Assembly: GCF_048544455.1 (NCBI RefSeq)
Contig: NC_133538.1
Coordinates: forward strand, 35,837,469-35,901,468
Length of the DNA: 64,000 nt
Direction: 5' to 3'
Origin: Silene latifolia
Taxonomy: Eukaryota > Streptophyta > Magnoliopsida > Caryophyllales > Caryophyllaceae
The notes under the pieces are model-generated. The model was not told the origin of the DNA and did no database searches. It worked only from the letters and a program-made list of their open reading frames with translations. The translations under genes and the position numbers were made by a program. Below, piece by piece: positions 50,446 through 61,300 of the stretch (position 1 is the stretch's first letter; each line of letters opens with the position of its first letter).

Positions 50446-51359
50446 GGTCAGCGTCAATTCTTCTTCTTTTCTTCCCTTTTTTCATAAATTCCTTGGGGAT
50501 TTCCTTGGGGACGCAAGGATCCTTTCTCAACATTGCTCGTCTACTATAATATGTACAAAGGCCTTCTAGTCTTGTCTCTTCTTGATGCTTGGTCATTGAA
50601 TACAATCAATTTAGCCTCGTTTTGCCATGAAAATGCAAGATTCTTACTCCTTTCCTACCAAGGGATCAAAATCTCAAAGAATATGCAAAACAAAGAACTA
50701 AAGATAAGAAATGACCCAAATAGGCACTAAAAAGCATGGAAACAATGGTAATTCGGGGCTAAATATGCGCCAATTATGGTCACATCAAATATCCCCAAAC
50801 CGAACCTTTGCTCGTCCCGAGTAAAGAGGTGACAAAGACTAGGACCAAAACTAACCTATCCTAATAATAATAGCCGATATGAGACAATTAGCGGGTCTCA
50901 CTCCGCCCCTTCAACTCACAACAAGACAACCATGAGGTAGGATGCCTTCTTGCAAGGCAAGGTGGGTCTTGCCAAAATGGCGACACATCCAAACATTAAA
51001 GCACATAAAATCACATAATGGATGCATCTACAAAAAGAATAGCCACTTTCCTCATCTAAGTGGCGGAAATTATCTACAGGGGAAGCAATTCAAGGGTACA
51101 CAATCCTTCATAGATGCAATTTGTTCAAACTACTAAGCCTAGAAGGATACCAATAAATCACCTCCAAGTTGTGTCAAGCTAGGGTACCTTTGTCCTCAAT
51201 CGTTAAATGCTTTTGTCAAGAGTATACTCCCTATGGTGTTAGAAACACTGGAGGATCGCGGAATTCCCCCTCTTGCCTAGACAAGAAGAAGGGTCGTCCC
51301 CTCTCTACCATGCACAAAAATGGATACGATGGATAAAGGGATCAATAGATATTTGAGTT

Positions 51360-51764
51360 TCATTTTGGGAGTTTGCTTTCGTTTTTGTTTTTTTCCCCCC
51401 CAATTTCATTTGGCATTTGACATTTGAGAACACTTTCTTGCCATTTCTTTTTTATTTTTGGCTTTTCAATACTTGACAACTTTTTTGCATTTCTTTTTTT
51501 GAACATTTTCAAAGTCACCCCAATTAGTAACGAGGGTGCCTTGTATTTGAAGCTTAGGAGTTCTATTTTTGCTCCTCTTTTCATTTGATGCATTTTTGCA
51601 AACTTTCTTTCACTTTTCATTTCATTGAACTTAAATTGATTTCTTTTTGTGCCCATTCCCTTTGATGACAAAAATGTGGTAGAACATGGATGAATGATAG
51701 ATGTATGCATGGTTTCAAGGGTCACCTTGGAATAAACGGTAGCTAAGGAGTTATCACACCACAA
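51360..51764 (-). other. 134-codon open frame in the terminal repeat
   Basis: A lysine-rich frame (from MWCDNSLATVYS) is open in both repeat copies (51360-51764 and 60643-61047). It resembles no family known to me, and the T-rich plus strand explains its lysines. Its conservation reflects the youth of the repeats. Probably not a gene. Confidence 0.25.
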
Positions 51765-52739
51765 GGTACTCTTGACTAGGCCTTAAACCATGGGTCAAAG
51801 GATACTAGCATGACACATCCTAGGGTGTTTTACAAGCATTCTAACAAGCAAAGTCTTAAGAATAAAAAGCATCTACTAGGGCCTATATATACTTGTCAAG
51901 CTTCCCAAATAGACGGTTTCGCAAAATTTTTCTAACATGCAACTACATGCCATGATGCAACTAACATATACACATCCTAATGCAAATGATTCTACCAACT
52001 AATATGCCAGATAAACTAAATGCAATCCTAAATTCACATTTTTTTTACCGCATCAATCAAAATAAAGCCACATAGTCATTAACATAAAGAGGAAAAAGGA
52101 GATTGGAAAGATCATACCATGCGGTCTTCAATATCCTCATGTCTCGGATGTGGCGTAGTCAATCAAAGTGAACAAGGATAAACAAACACAATATATACAA
52201 GACAATATATACAAAGGAAATGAACTTGTTTTTGGTTTTTCAATTTTTTCAATTTTTATGATTTTTGAAATTTTTCAATTTTTATGGGTTTTTTGAATAA
52301 AAGTTAAGTGTTAGAATTCCCATCCCCACACTAATATGGGCATTGTCCTCAATGGCCAAAATGATGGAAATTATGCAAAGATGATACATGATTTCTATAC
52401 TAAATGCAATTCTACACTAAGCTATACTACATGATGCATGGTTTTTGTTATGACGGAGAGGATAATTTAGATTACCTCCCGTTGTGTATGCATTAACTTC
52501 CCCAAACCAAATAAGACACTATTGCTAATGTCAAGGATGGGTATAGTTCATGCACACACTATGCTATGCATGAAACTAGATTGTTATTTTGGATTTTACA
52601 AATGGGAACAATAAAGAACACCTCAATGGTACCGAGGTGTGAGTCCTTTGATGTTGCTAGGACTAAACCAACAATGATCAAAATGAAATAAAATACAAAG
52701 AGATATAGACAAACCATGGGAGTGTAGGAGTCTCCAAGG

Positions 52740-54338
52740 CTAGTCTTCCATCATGCTATCATCATCATCACTTCCCTCATGAGAAGTGGTCACATTGCCA
52801 CTTTCCTTGGCACTTTCTTCATCACTTTCTTCATTATCTTGCTCATCATCATCTTCACCATCTCTTTCTCCATCTCCACTTGCTTCTTCCTCAATATTAT
52901 CATCAATTTCTTCACCATTTCCAACAACCTCATTGTCTTCCACCACGTCCCTAGATGCACCCAGAAACAAGGCTTCTTTATCCGCCCAACTAGGCAAAGG
53001 ACAAGATGGATCAAGGAGTCCTTGCCTAGCTAAATGTAAGAGGGGAGGATATTGAGCCAAATAAGCATTCTTCCGATCTTCATAAGCTTGCTTGTGCATG
53101 GCTTGCATAAGAAGAGTGACATAGTCTTTCCCAATTTCAACTCCTTGCGGTTTGAACTCTTCATACACAAAGGGGTAAGGCGGTATAACAATGGAAGAGG
53201 AGGGAGTTTCATGATCACCCTTTTGTTGTTGAATGATGTACTCGGCTTCTTCGGATAGGGGAAGTAGATAGTTGGTCCGGTGGACACTTAGACGACAAAT
53301 CTTTGCGGGTAAAGTGAATGATCGAGCCTCACTAGTAAGCCATCCACACTTGGTGTCAAGGGGGTTTTGAGCAACCCACTTGAACTTGTTAATCATGATA
53401 GGCATATCAATAAGATGGCCACCTTCCTTTGCCTTGTACTTGCTATCCTTATTGAAATTAGGATCAAAGTGCTTGGCTAGGACCGTGACTAGGCCGCCAT
53501 TAACAATAACGGTTGTACCCTTCTTCCCACTATCAACATGGAGCCATCTATCAACCAATAGCCTCAAAGAATTGAAAGGCTTGGTATGGATTCTTCCGAT
53601 ATTCAAAGCCGATTCAAGGAGAATAAAATCAAGTCTTGTGAAATGATTGGTGTCTTTCCTAGCAATTATGGTATTTCCCACAACTTTGTGCCATACTCTT
53701 ATGCCCGGATGATGGACCAAAAGAGCACGACAAGCATGAAAATCATCAAATTTCTTCCCGGAGATTGCCTCCCAAAGAGGCTCGGGGTCATACTTTCCAT
53801 AATGCTTAAAATATCTCGATTCATCGCTAAGACCCAAAATTTCACCCAATTCCTTAAAGGTAATGCGTCTACTAATGTTAGCTAGACGAAACTCAAGATT
53901 TTCCCTATTCTCAACTTTGGTGACTTTTAAAGAACTTAAGAATTCCAAGACAAGGGAAGGGTATGTCAATTCCTTTGTTTCAAACAATTTCTTCAAACCC
54001 ATGGCATTGAAAAAGGCTTTTGTTTGTTCAAGAACACCCAATTTCTCCAAAGCATCTTTACATATGAATTTGGTGGATTGAATTGATTTCATAGCAAACT
54101 TGGCAAATGTCTTTCTATGGGTATCGGAAATAAAAGTTACCTCTGGATAATGCAAGAGTTGATCGATTACCGGAGTAGAAGGTGATGCTCCCATAGAAGT
54201 TTGTTGTTGTTGTTGTTGCACTTCCAAATTTGGTGTTGATACCACCATTGCCAAAGCTTTCTTTGTTTGGAGAGCTTTTTGCCTTTGAGAGAGAGCCTTT
54301 GCCTTTGGTGCCTTTGCTGCACCCTTTGTCCTTGCCAT
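52740..54338 (-). CDS. ATHILA ORF-1-like protein
   Basis: An intact 532-codon frame starting MARTKGAAKAPKAKALSQ. A basic N-terminus and Q-run (about residues 41-46) precede a conserved core (about 55-400) with NISRRITFKELGEILGLSDE and HHPGIRVWHKVVGNTIIARK. It ends in a very acidic tail (about 465-532: GEDDDEQDNEESDEESAKES). The core matches the plant ATHILA ORF-1 family of unknown function, found in Athila elements outside gag-pol. No transmembrane or signal segment is seen, so an envelope role is not supported. Its last 55 codons lie inside the terminal repeat. A 1-kb spacer with motif array separates it from gag. Confidence 0.8.
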   Translation of the reverse strand: MARTKGAAKAPKAKALSQRQKALQTKKALAMVVSTPNLEVQQQQQQTSMGASPSTPVIDQLLHYPEVTFISDTHRKTFAKFAMKSIQSTKFICKDALEKLGVLEQTKAFFNAMGLKKLFETKELTYPSLVLEFLSSLKVTKVENRENLEFRLANISRRITFKELGEILGLSDESRYFKHYGKYDPEPLWEAISGKKFDDFHACRALLVHHPGIRVWHKVVGNTIIARKDTNHFTRLDFILLESALNIGRIHTKPFNSLRLLVDRWLHVDSGKKGTTVIVNGGLVTVLAKHFDPNFNKDSKYKAKEGGHLIDMPIMINKFKWVAQNPLDTKCGWLTSEARSFTLPAKICRLSVHRTNYLLPLSEEAEYIIQQQKGDHETPSSSIVIPPYPFVYEEFKPQGVEIGKDYVTLLMQAMHKQAYEDRKNAYLAQYPPLLHLARQGLLDPSCPLPSWADKEALFLGASRDVVEDNEVVGNGEEIDDNIEEEASGDGERDGEDDDEQDNEESDEESAKESGNVTTSHEGSDDDDSMMED

Positions 54339-55385
54339 TTGATGAACTAACCAAGAAAAGAATCAAAAATCTTCAATTTGTAGAATGCCCAAATCGATTT
54401 GAAGGTGAAAGGCTTTGCCTTTATGAAAACAAAAATCGACTCAAAGGTTGAAGATTTTGTTCTTGGTTTTGATTTTTATTGAAGATGGAGTGATTGATTT
54501 GTTGTTTGAAGGATGGTTTGATTTGATTTTGGTGGATTTTGTTGAGGGTTTTTGTTTTTGTGATGGAGAGGATGAGGGTTTTGATGTTTAGGGTAGTGTT
54601 TATGAATGAATGATTGAAGGAATGAAGGTGGGAGGGTATTTAAAAGAGTCGAAATTTTCGAAAACGCAGGGGCAATCCGTGCGAATTAGGCACAATCCGT
54701 GCGGATTCTCGCAGCTTCAAAATTTTCGAAGCTCGCCTAAAGACGGGCGGATTCGGGAATCCGTCGGATTCTTCCGTGTAGGGACGGGCGGATTTGCTTT
54801 GCAGGACGGACGGATTTCACCCGAGAGAAATTTCTTTGTTTTCTTCAAACAAGCAAAGACGGGCGTCTTGTTCACAAGACGGACGGATTCTCGTGGAGAC
54901 GGGCGTCTTCCCGTAAATCCGCTCGGATTCTTCAACATCAAGAAATTTTCAATTTCAGCTCACCAGACGGGCGTCTTTTGGTCGACGCTCGGATTGTTGA
55001 AGACGGGCGGATTTTCGTGAATCCGCTCGGATTCTGGTCCTTTGTACCCGGATTCACTTCATTCGTGCACAATGCATTTCCCTTTACCATTCTTCCATTC
55101 TTCTTCATTTCTTGTGTTCTTCATTGTGGGGGCACTACTAAGGCATGAATAGCCTAGGCAATTCCCATCCCCACACTAAGGTAAAGCACTACACATCAAT
55201 TGAAATCGTTAGTCCCTCCCTCACTTCTCTCTTACATGACAATTATTTTGATCAAAGTAAATAAAAATCCAAAAATGACAAAAAAAAAATGCAATACAAG
55301 AATTGAAATGTAAGTTAGGGAGTTAGAAATATTTACAAATGGTGGTTTAGGAGGACTCCACCAAACTCTCATTCTTGATGAGATG
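54339..55385 (-). repeat. Spacer with dense CGGATT/GACGGGCG motif array
   Basis: No gene. Between about 54670 and 55040 there are some twenty copies of GACGGGCG, GACGGACGG, AATCCG or CGGATT, often paired as AATCCGTGCGGATT or AATCCGCTCGGATT. The array sits just upstream of the ATHILA ORF on the minus strand, so it may form its 5' leader or promoter. 55040-55385 holds nothing recognisable. Confidence 0.7.
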
Positions 55386-58181
55386 TCAAGGGGGCATGTT
55401 CAAGGTGTTGTTGATGTTGCTCAACACCTTGAAGAAGTAATCAAAAGCTTGTTCATTGTTATGGTAGAGGTCCTCAATAGACCGTGGCCCTTGTTGTTGA
55501 TCATGATCGATGGCATGCCCAATGTAGGGATTAAAGATCCCTTCAAATTCGTCGTCCCAAAGACCACAAACTTCATTGAGTTGATCATTGAAAATCTCTT
55601 GCTTAGATGGAGACAACTCTCCCAATTTCTTTTCTTGGCCAATGAGGCCATCTTCTTCTTCCTTGGTTGATTTTGATGAGCTTTGCAAGCTCTCCTTGTT
55701 ACAATTCACTTGCTCTTTGAATGGAGCATTTTCAATTTTCTTCCTCCATTGGAGTTCCGATTTCTTCCTTTCATCTTTTCGGCTATAATGATCAATCATG
55801 AAACATGGCTCATGCAAACGAGGAGCTCTCATGGTCTTGTCAAGATTAAAAGTTATGCTTTCATCTCCCACTTCTAGAGTGAGCTCTCCATGTTTCACAT
55901 CAATCACCGCACCCGCGGTGTGTAGGAAAGGTCTTCCTAAGATGATTGGAATGTTGGAATCTTCCTCCATATCAACAATGACAAAGTCCACCGGGATGAA
56001 AAACTTCCCAATTCGCACGGGGACATCTTCCCATATCCCTAATGGTGTCTTCGTCGATCTATCGGCCATTTGAAGTGTGATATTGGTGCATTTAAGCTCT
56101 CCCATTCCCAACCTTTTACTCACCGAGTACGGCATGACACTCACACTAGCCCCTAGATCACATAAGGCTTTGTTGATCGTCGTGTCGCCAATGGTACACG
56201 GTATTGAGAAGCTTCCCGGATCCTTTAACTTTGGAGGTGAACTCCCTTGAAGTATTGCACTACTCACCTTAGTGAAGGCGATAGTCTCAAGTTTCCGGAT
56301 CGACTTCTTCTTTGTGAGGATATCTTTCATGTACTTTGCATAGGCCGGTACGTGATTGATTAATTCCGTGAAAGGAATTGAGACTTCTAAGTTCTTCACA
56401 ATCTCCATGAACTTTCCAAGTTGATCATCAAATTTGGGCTTGGCTTGACGACTTGGAATAGGAAGTCTAATCACAATGGGCTCCTTTTCTTTGGCTTTGT
56501 CTTCATTTTTCTTTGAACTTTCTTCTTTTGATGATTCCCCTTCTTTTGGGCTTTGCACAATTTCTTCCTTTTCACTAGCTTTCACAACTTCATCCTCAAC
56601 TTGCTCCTTCGGTGCTTTATATCTTGTACCACTTTTCAAGTGAATGGCACTAACCGTTTCGTGTCTAGGGGGATTACTTTGAGGTGGTAATTGCCCCTTT
56701 TGTCTTTGTGAGCTTGAAGATGCTAGTTGAGTCAATTGTGTTTCCAACATCTTGGTATGAGCTAGAATGTTGTTGATGGTGGTGTCTTTTGCTTGGCTAT
56801 CTTTTTGCATTTGAGTGAAAAATTCTTGTTGATTCTTTTGCATTTGGAGGACCGCTTTTTGGACATCAAAACCTTGGTCATTTTGGTGATTGTATGGATT
56901 TTGATTTTGGTAACCTTGGTTTTGATTGTAAAAGGGTCTTTGATTTTGGTTCCTCATGGGTGGTGGAGTGTATGTTGTTTGAGGGTTTTGAACATTTTGG
57001 CTTTTGTATGAGAGATTTGGATGGAACTTGGTGTTTTCATTGTAAAAATTTGAATAAGGGGTACCACTTTTGTAAGCTTGGAAAGCATTAACTTGTTCGG
57101 TTGTTCCCCTACACTCACTTGGGTCATGTCCCAAAGTTCCACAATTCTCACATATCCCACTTGGGATTGATGAGGATGCCGTCATGGCATTGACATGATG
57201 CTTTGATGTTTTTGAGTTTTCCTCAAGTCTAGCCATAGCTTGTTCAAACTTCAAGTTGATTGTGTCAATGTGAGCACTAAGTTGAGCACCCAATTGAGTA
57301 ACGGAGTCCACTTCATGCTTTCCTCCTCTAGTAGCCTTGCGAGGTCTACTATATTGTGAATTATGGACCGCCATTTCCTCAATCTTGTTCCATGTTTGAT
57401 TGTCATCAACTTCGATGAACATTCCATTTGATCCCATATTGAGAATGTTCCTAGAATCTTCATATAAACCATTCCAAAATTGTTGCACTAAAAACCATTC
57501 GCTAAGTCCATGGTGAGGACATGAGCGACAAATACCTTTGAACCGCTCCCAAGCTTCATACAAATATTCTTCATCCCTTTGCTTAAAACCCGTAATTTGA
57601 GCTCTTAGCATGTTAGTCTTTTCCGGTGGGTAGAATTTTTTGTAGAAAGCTAGAGCTAACTTCTTCCAAGAATCTATTCCAAGGGTGGCCTTATCAAGGC
57701 CCTTCAACCATTGCTTTGCGGTGCCGATTAACGAAAAAGGAAATAAGACCCATCTTATTTGGTCTTGAGTCACGCCCGTTTGAGAGATAGCATCACAATA
57801 GTCGCAAAAGGTTTCCATATGAGAATGAGGGTCCTCACTAGGCATTCCCCCGAATTGGCTCCTCTCAACTAGTTGGATGAAGGCGGACTTGGCAATAAAA
57901 TTACCGGTGAGATGTTGCGGTGTAGGAGTACCATTTGGTAGATTCTCCTCGGTGGGTATAGAGTGTGACGAGAATTTAGGCATTGTAGGTGGATTTTGTG
58001 GGATATTGTGTAATGGGTTTTCTTCTCCTTCTATTGCGAAAGGATTGACAAACTCACTAGTGGGTTGAACAACTTCACCAACACCTCTCAAATTCCTCCT
58101 AACAAGTCTCCTATTATTCGTCAAGGTTCTTTCGATTTCACGGTCAAAAGGTAACAAATCACCTTGTGACCTTCTAGACAT
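55386..58181 (-). CDS. Athila-type gag-protease
   Basis: An intact frame. I choose the start MSRRSQGDLLPFDREIE at 58181; an upstream in-frame ATG exists at 58208. Counting from that upstream ATG, the gag core spans about 120-290 (PFSLIGTAKQWLKGL, YKKFYPPEKTNMLR), the zinc knuckle CENCGTLGHDPSEC lies at about 353-366, an Asn/Gln-rich linker follows, and an aspartic protease has ALCDLGASVSVMPYS (about 681-695) and IPIILGRPFLHTAG (about 745-758). About 180 more residues follow with no RT homology. The stop at 55386 ends the protein, whereas autonomous Athila continues into RT. The protein would form particles and cleave itself, relying on another element for RT and integrase. Confidence 0.9.
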   Translation of the reverse strand: MSRRSQGDLLPFDREIERTLTNNRRLVRRNLRGVGEVVQPTSEFVNPFAIEGEENPLHNIPQNPPTMPKFSSHSIPTEENLPNGTPTPQHLTGNFIAKSAFIQLVERSQFGGMPSEDPHSHMETFCDYCDAISQTGVTQDQIRWVLFPFSLIGTAKQWLKGLDKATLGIDSWKKLALAFYKKFYPPEKTNMLRAQITGFKQRDEEYLYEAWERFKGICRSCPHHGLSEWFLVQQFWNGLYEDSRNILNMGSNGMFIEVDDNQTWNKIEEMAVHNSQYSRPRKATRGGKHEVDSVTQLGAQLSAHIDTINLKFEQAMARLEENSKTSKHHVNAMTASSSIPSGICENCGTLGHDPSECRGTTEQVNAFQAYKSGTPYSNFYNENTKFHPNLSYKSQNVQNPQTTYTPPPMRNQNQRPFYNQNQGYQNQNPYNHQNDQGFDVQKAVLQMQKNQQEFFTQMQKDSQAKDTTINNILAHTKMLETQLTQLASSSSQRQKGQLPPQSNPPRHETVSAIHLKSGTRYKAPKEQVEDEVVKASEKEEIVQSPKEGESSKEESSKKNEDKAKEKEPIVIRLPIPSRQAKPKFDDQLGKFMEIVKNLEVSIPFTELINHVPAYAKYMKDILTKKKSIRKLETIAFTKVSSAILQGSSPPKLKDPGSFSIPCTIGDTTINKALCDLGASVSVMPYSVSKRLGMGELKCTNITLQMADRSTKTPLGIWEDVPVRIGKFFIPVDFVIVDMEEDSNIPIILGRPFLHTAGAVIDVKHGELTLEVGDESITFNLDKTMRAPRLHEPCFMIDHYSRKDERKKSELQWRKKIENAPFKEQVNCNKESLQSSSKSTKEEEDGLIGQEKKLGELSPSKQEIFNDQLNEVCGLWDDEFEGIFNPYIGHAIDHDQQQGPRSIEDLYHNNEQAFDYFFKVLSNINNTLNMPP

Positions 58182-58298
58182 GCAAAATATCAAACAACTC
58201 GAAAACAATTAGAACAAGCCTTGAGGAGTTTTACTTCCCCAAGGTGAAAAAGACACAACTAATAACAATAAAAGAAATCTTGAATCAATTAAACACCG

Positions 58299-58316
58299 TC
58301 CCCGGCAACGGCGCCA
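58299..58316 (-). other. Primer-binding site (tRNA-Asp type)
   Basis: The minus strand reads TGGCGCCGTTGCCGGGGA, 4 bp after the LTR end. It is the usual Athila primer site and fixes the element orientation. Confidence 0.9.
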
Positions 58317-58320
58317 TTTT

Positions 58321-61300
58321 TGATCGAGGCCATTTCGTGTTCACGATTAAGTATATGTGGTCGTTGGTCAATGGTCGATACAAAACACAATTTATACTTC
58401 ACAAACAACTCTACAATTAGTAAAGAGGCAAGTAAAGGTCGGATCCCAAGGGACGGGTATTGAAATGAGAATTCTATTGTAACTAGTAGTGTCTAGGGGG
58501 TGTCACAAATTGGGTTGATGTAGAAGGTCACTAAGCTAAAATAGCAATGAAAATAAACTAGCAAGATAAAATAAGGGGTGTAAACAATTGATTAAAAGCA
58601 CTAGGGTGTCATGGGTTCATAGGGAAATCATGGGATATGATCATACAAACATGTTCTCAAATTATAAGCAAGCAATTATTGTTGTGATGGATTGAGTTGG
58701 GTTATATCTTACAATCCTAGGAAAGTTTGGGTCCCGGAGCCGAATCGATTAGATTGTACAACACCTACAAGTCGACTTAATCTTTCCTACTCAACACATG
58801 CATGGTCTAACAAGACTCGAGTTGGGTTATGTCTTACAAGTCTCATTGAAAAGATAGAAGATGATAGTAAATGCAAGGATTCATAGGCTTAGCATTTCAT
58901 CAAATATAACATGTGCATGTATTAAGATCAAAACAAGCAAGCAAATAAGATATGAAAGCATATTGATTTAAGCATGAATCATTCCCCATGTTGGTTTCCC
59001 CTAATCACCCAGTAAACCCTAGCTAAGAGACTACTCACTCATTATCATGTTGATCATGCTAGCAAGGTTGTCAATCATACCAACAATATGAAACATGATG
59101 AATAAATGAAAGTAATTAACAATAATTAAAAAGGGATTAAGAGATTATACCTACTAATGATTCCAATAATAAATCAAGAATAATAGAAGTACTTGAATCC
59201 TAGATTGAGAGGTTGTCAATCTCCCAATAATAACCCAAATAATCTTCAATTACCCAAAATAAAGAAAGAACAAGAGAGAGATTAAAGAACTAAAACTTGG
59301 ATTAAAACTTGATTAATACTTGATTACAATATTGAAGAGAGATTTGATTGATATTAACTACACTAATTATTGATAAGAAGAACATGCTCCTCTAATTAGC
59401 CTAATGGGGTATTTATAGTGAAAATTAGGGAGGATGCATTAGGGTTAACTAAGGGCTAAACTAGTAATTACACTTTTAAGTTGAGCAAGGAGGACCCGGT
59501 ATTTTCCGAGAGAAGGGCTTCTCTTTTCGTAGCTTGAAGAATGAAATCCGTCTTGCATCAAATCCGTGCGGATTAGAGTCGGGACGGCCGGAATTGGGCT
59601 GGGCAATCCGAGCGGATTCAGAGAGGGACGCCGGATTGTTGAGGGGAATCCGAGCGGATTCCAAGGAGGGACGCTTCGGATTGTTGAGGCTGGACGGACG
59701 GATTGTCCGCAAATCCGTTCGGATTGTTGGTCAGCGTCAATTCTTCTTCTTTTCTTCCCTTTTTTCATAAATTCCTTGGGGATTTCCTTGGGGACGCAAG
59801 GATCCTTTCTCAACATTGCTCGTCTACTATAATATGTACAAAGGCCTTCTAGTCTTGTCTCTTCTTGATGCTTGGTCATTGAATACAATCAATTTAGCCT
59901 CGTTTTGCCATGAAAATGCAAGATTCTTACTCCTTTCCTACCAAGGGATCAAAATCTCAAAGAATATGCAAAACAAAGAACTAAAGATAAGAAATGACCC
60001 AAATAGGCACTAAAAAGCATGGAAACAATGGTAATTCGGGGCTAAATATGCGCCAATTATGGTCACATCAAATATCCCCAAACCGAACCTTTGCTCGTCC
60101 CGAGTAAAGAGGTGACAAAGACTAGGACCAAAACTAACCTATCCTAATAATAATAGCCGATATGAGACAATTAGCGGGTCTCACTCCGCCCCTTCAACTC
60201 ACAACAAGACAACCATGAGGTAGGATGCCTTCTTGCAAGGCAAGGTGGGTCTTGCCAAAATGGCGACACATCCAAACATTAAAGCACATAAAATCACATA
60301 ATGGATGCATCTACAAAAAGAATAGCCACTTTCCTCATCTAAGTGGCGGAAATTATCTACAGGGGAAGCAATTCAAGGGTACACAATCCTTCATAGATGC
60401 AATTTGTTCAAACTACTAAGCCTAGAAGGATACCAATAAATCACCTCCAAGTTGTGTCAAGCTAGGGTACCTTTGTCCTCAATCGTTAAATGCTTTTGTC
60501 AAGAGTATACTCCCTATGGTGTTAGAAACACTGGAGGATCGCGGAATTCCCCCTCTTGCCTAGACAAGAAGAAGGGTCGTCCCCTCTCTACCATGCACAA
60601 AAATGGATACGATGGATAAAGGGATCAATAGATATTTGAGTTTCATTTTGGGAGTTTGCTTTCGTTTTTGTTTTTTTCCCCCCCAATTTCATTTGGCATT
60701 TGACATTTGAGAACACTTTCTTGCCATTTCTTTTTGATTTTTGGCTTTTCAATACTTGACAACTTTTTTGCATTTCTTTTTTTGAACATTTTCAAAGTCA
60801 CCCCAATTAGTAACGAGGGTGCCTTGTATTTGAAGCTTAGGAGTTCTATTTTTGCTCCTCTTTTCATTTGATGCATTTTTGCAAACTTTCTTTCACTTTT
60901 CATTTCATTGAACTTAAATTGATTTCTTTTTGTGCCCATTCCCTTTGATGACAAAAATGTGGTAGAACATGGATGAATGATAGATGTATGCATGGTTTCA
61001 AGGGTCACCTTGGAATAAACGGTAGCTAAGGAGTTATCACACCACAAGGTACTCTTGACTAGGCCTTAAACCATGGGTCAAAGGATACTAGCATGACACA
61101 TCCTAGGGTGTTTTACAAGCATTCTAACAAGCAAAGTCTTAAGAATAAAAAGCATCTACTAGGGCCTATATATACTTGTCAAGCTTCCCAAATAGACGGT
61201 TTCGCAAAATTTTTCTAACATGCAACTACATGCCATGATGCAACTAACATATACACATCCTAATGCAAATGATTCTACCAACTAATATGCCAGATAAACT

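Larger units (their letters stand above)
49036..52905 (-). mobile_element. 3' terminal repeat of the Athila-type element (extended LTR)
   Basis: A 3870-bp copy. Its first 1752 bp on the plus strand (49036-50787) look like a normal Athila LTR, because on the minus strand a polypurine phrase GGTTTGGGGATATT (50788-50801) precedes TGATGTG. The other ~2.1 kb (50788-52905) is 3' non-coding DNA plus the last 55 codons of the ATHILA ORF. It has a minus-strand TATA box at 50122-50133 and a palindromic motif array at 50275-50445. Confidence 0.85.

Noticed and set aside
52740..54338. Envelope-like gene in the ATHILA ORF
   Set aside because: No signal peptide or membrane segment is visible; the similarity is to the ATHILA ORF-1 family of unknown function.
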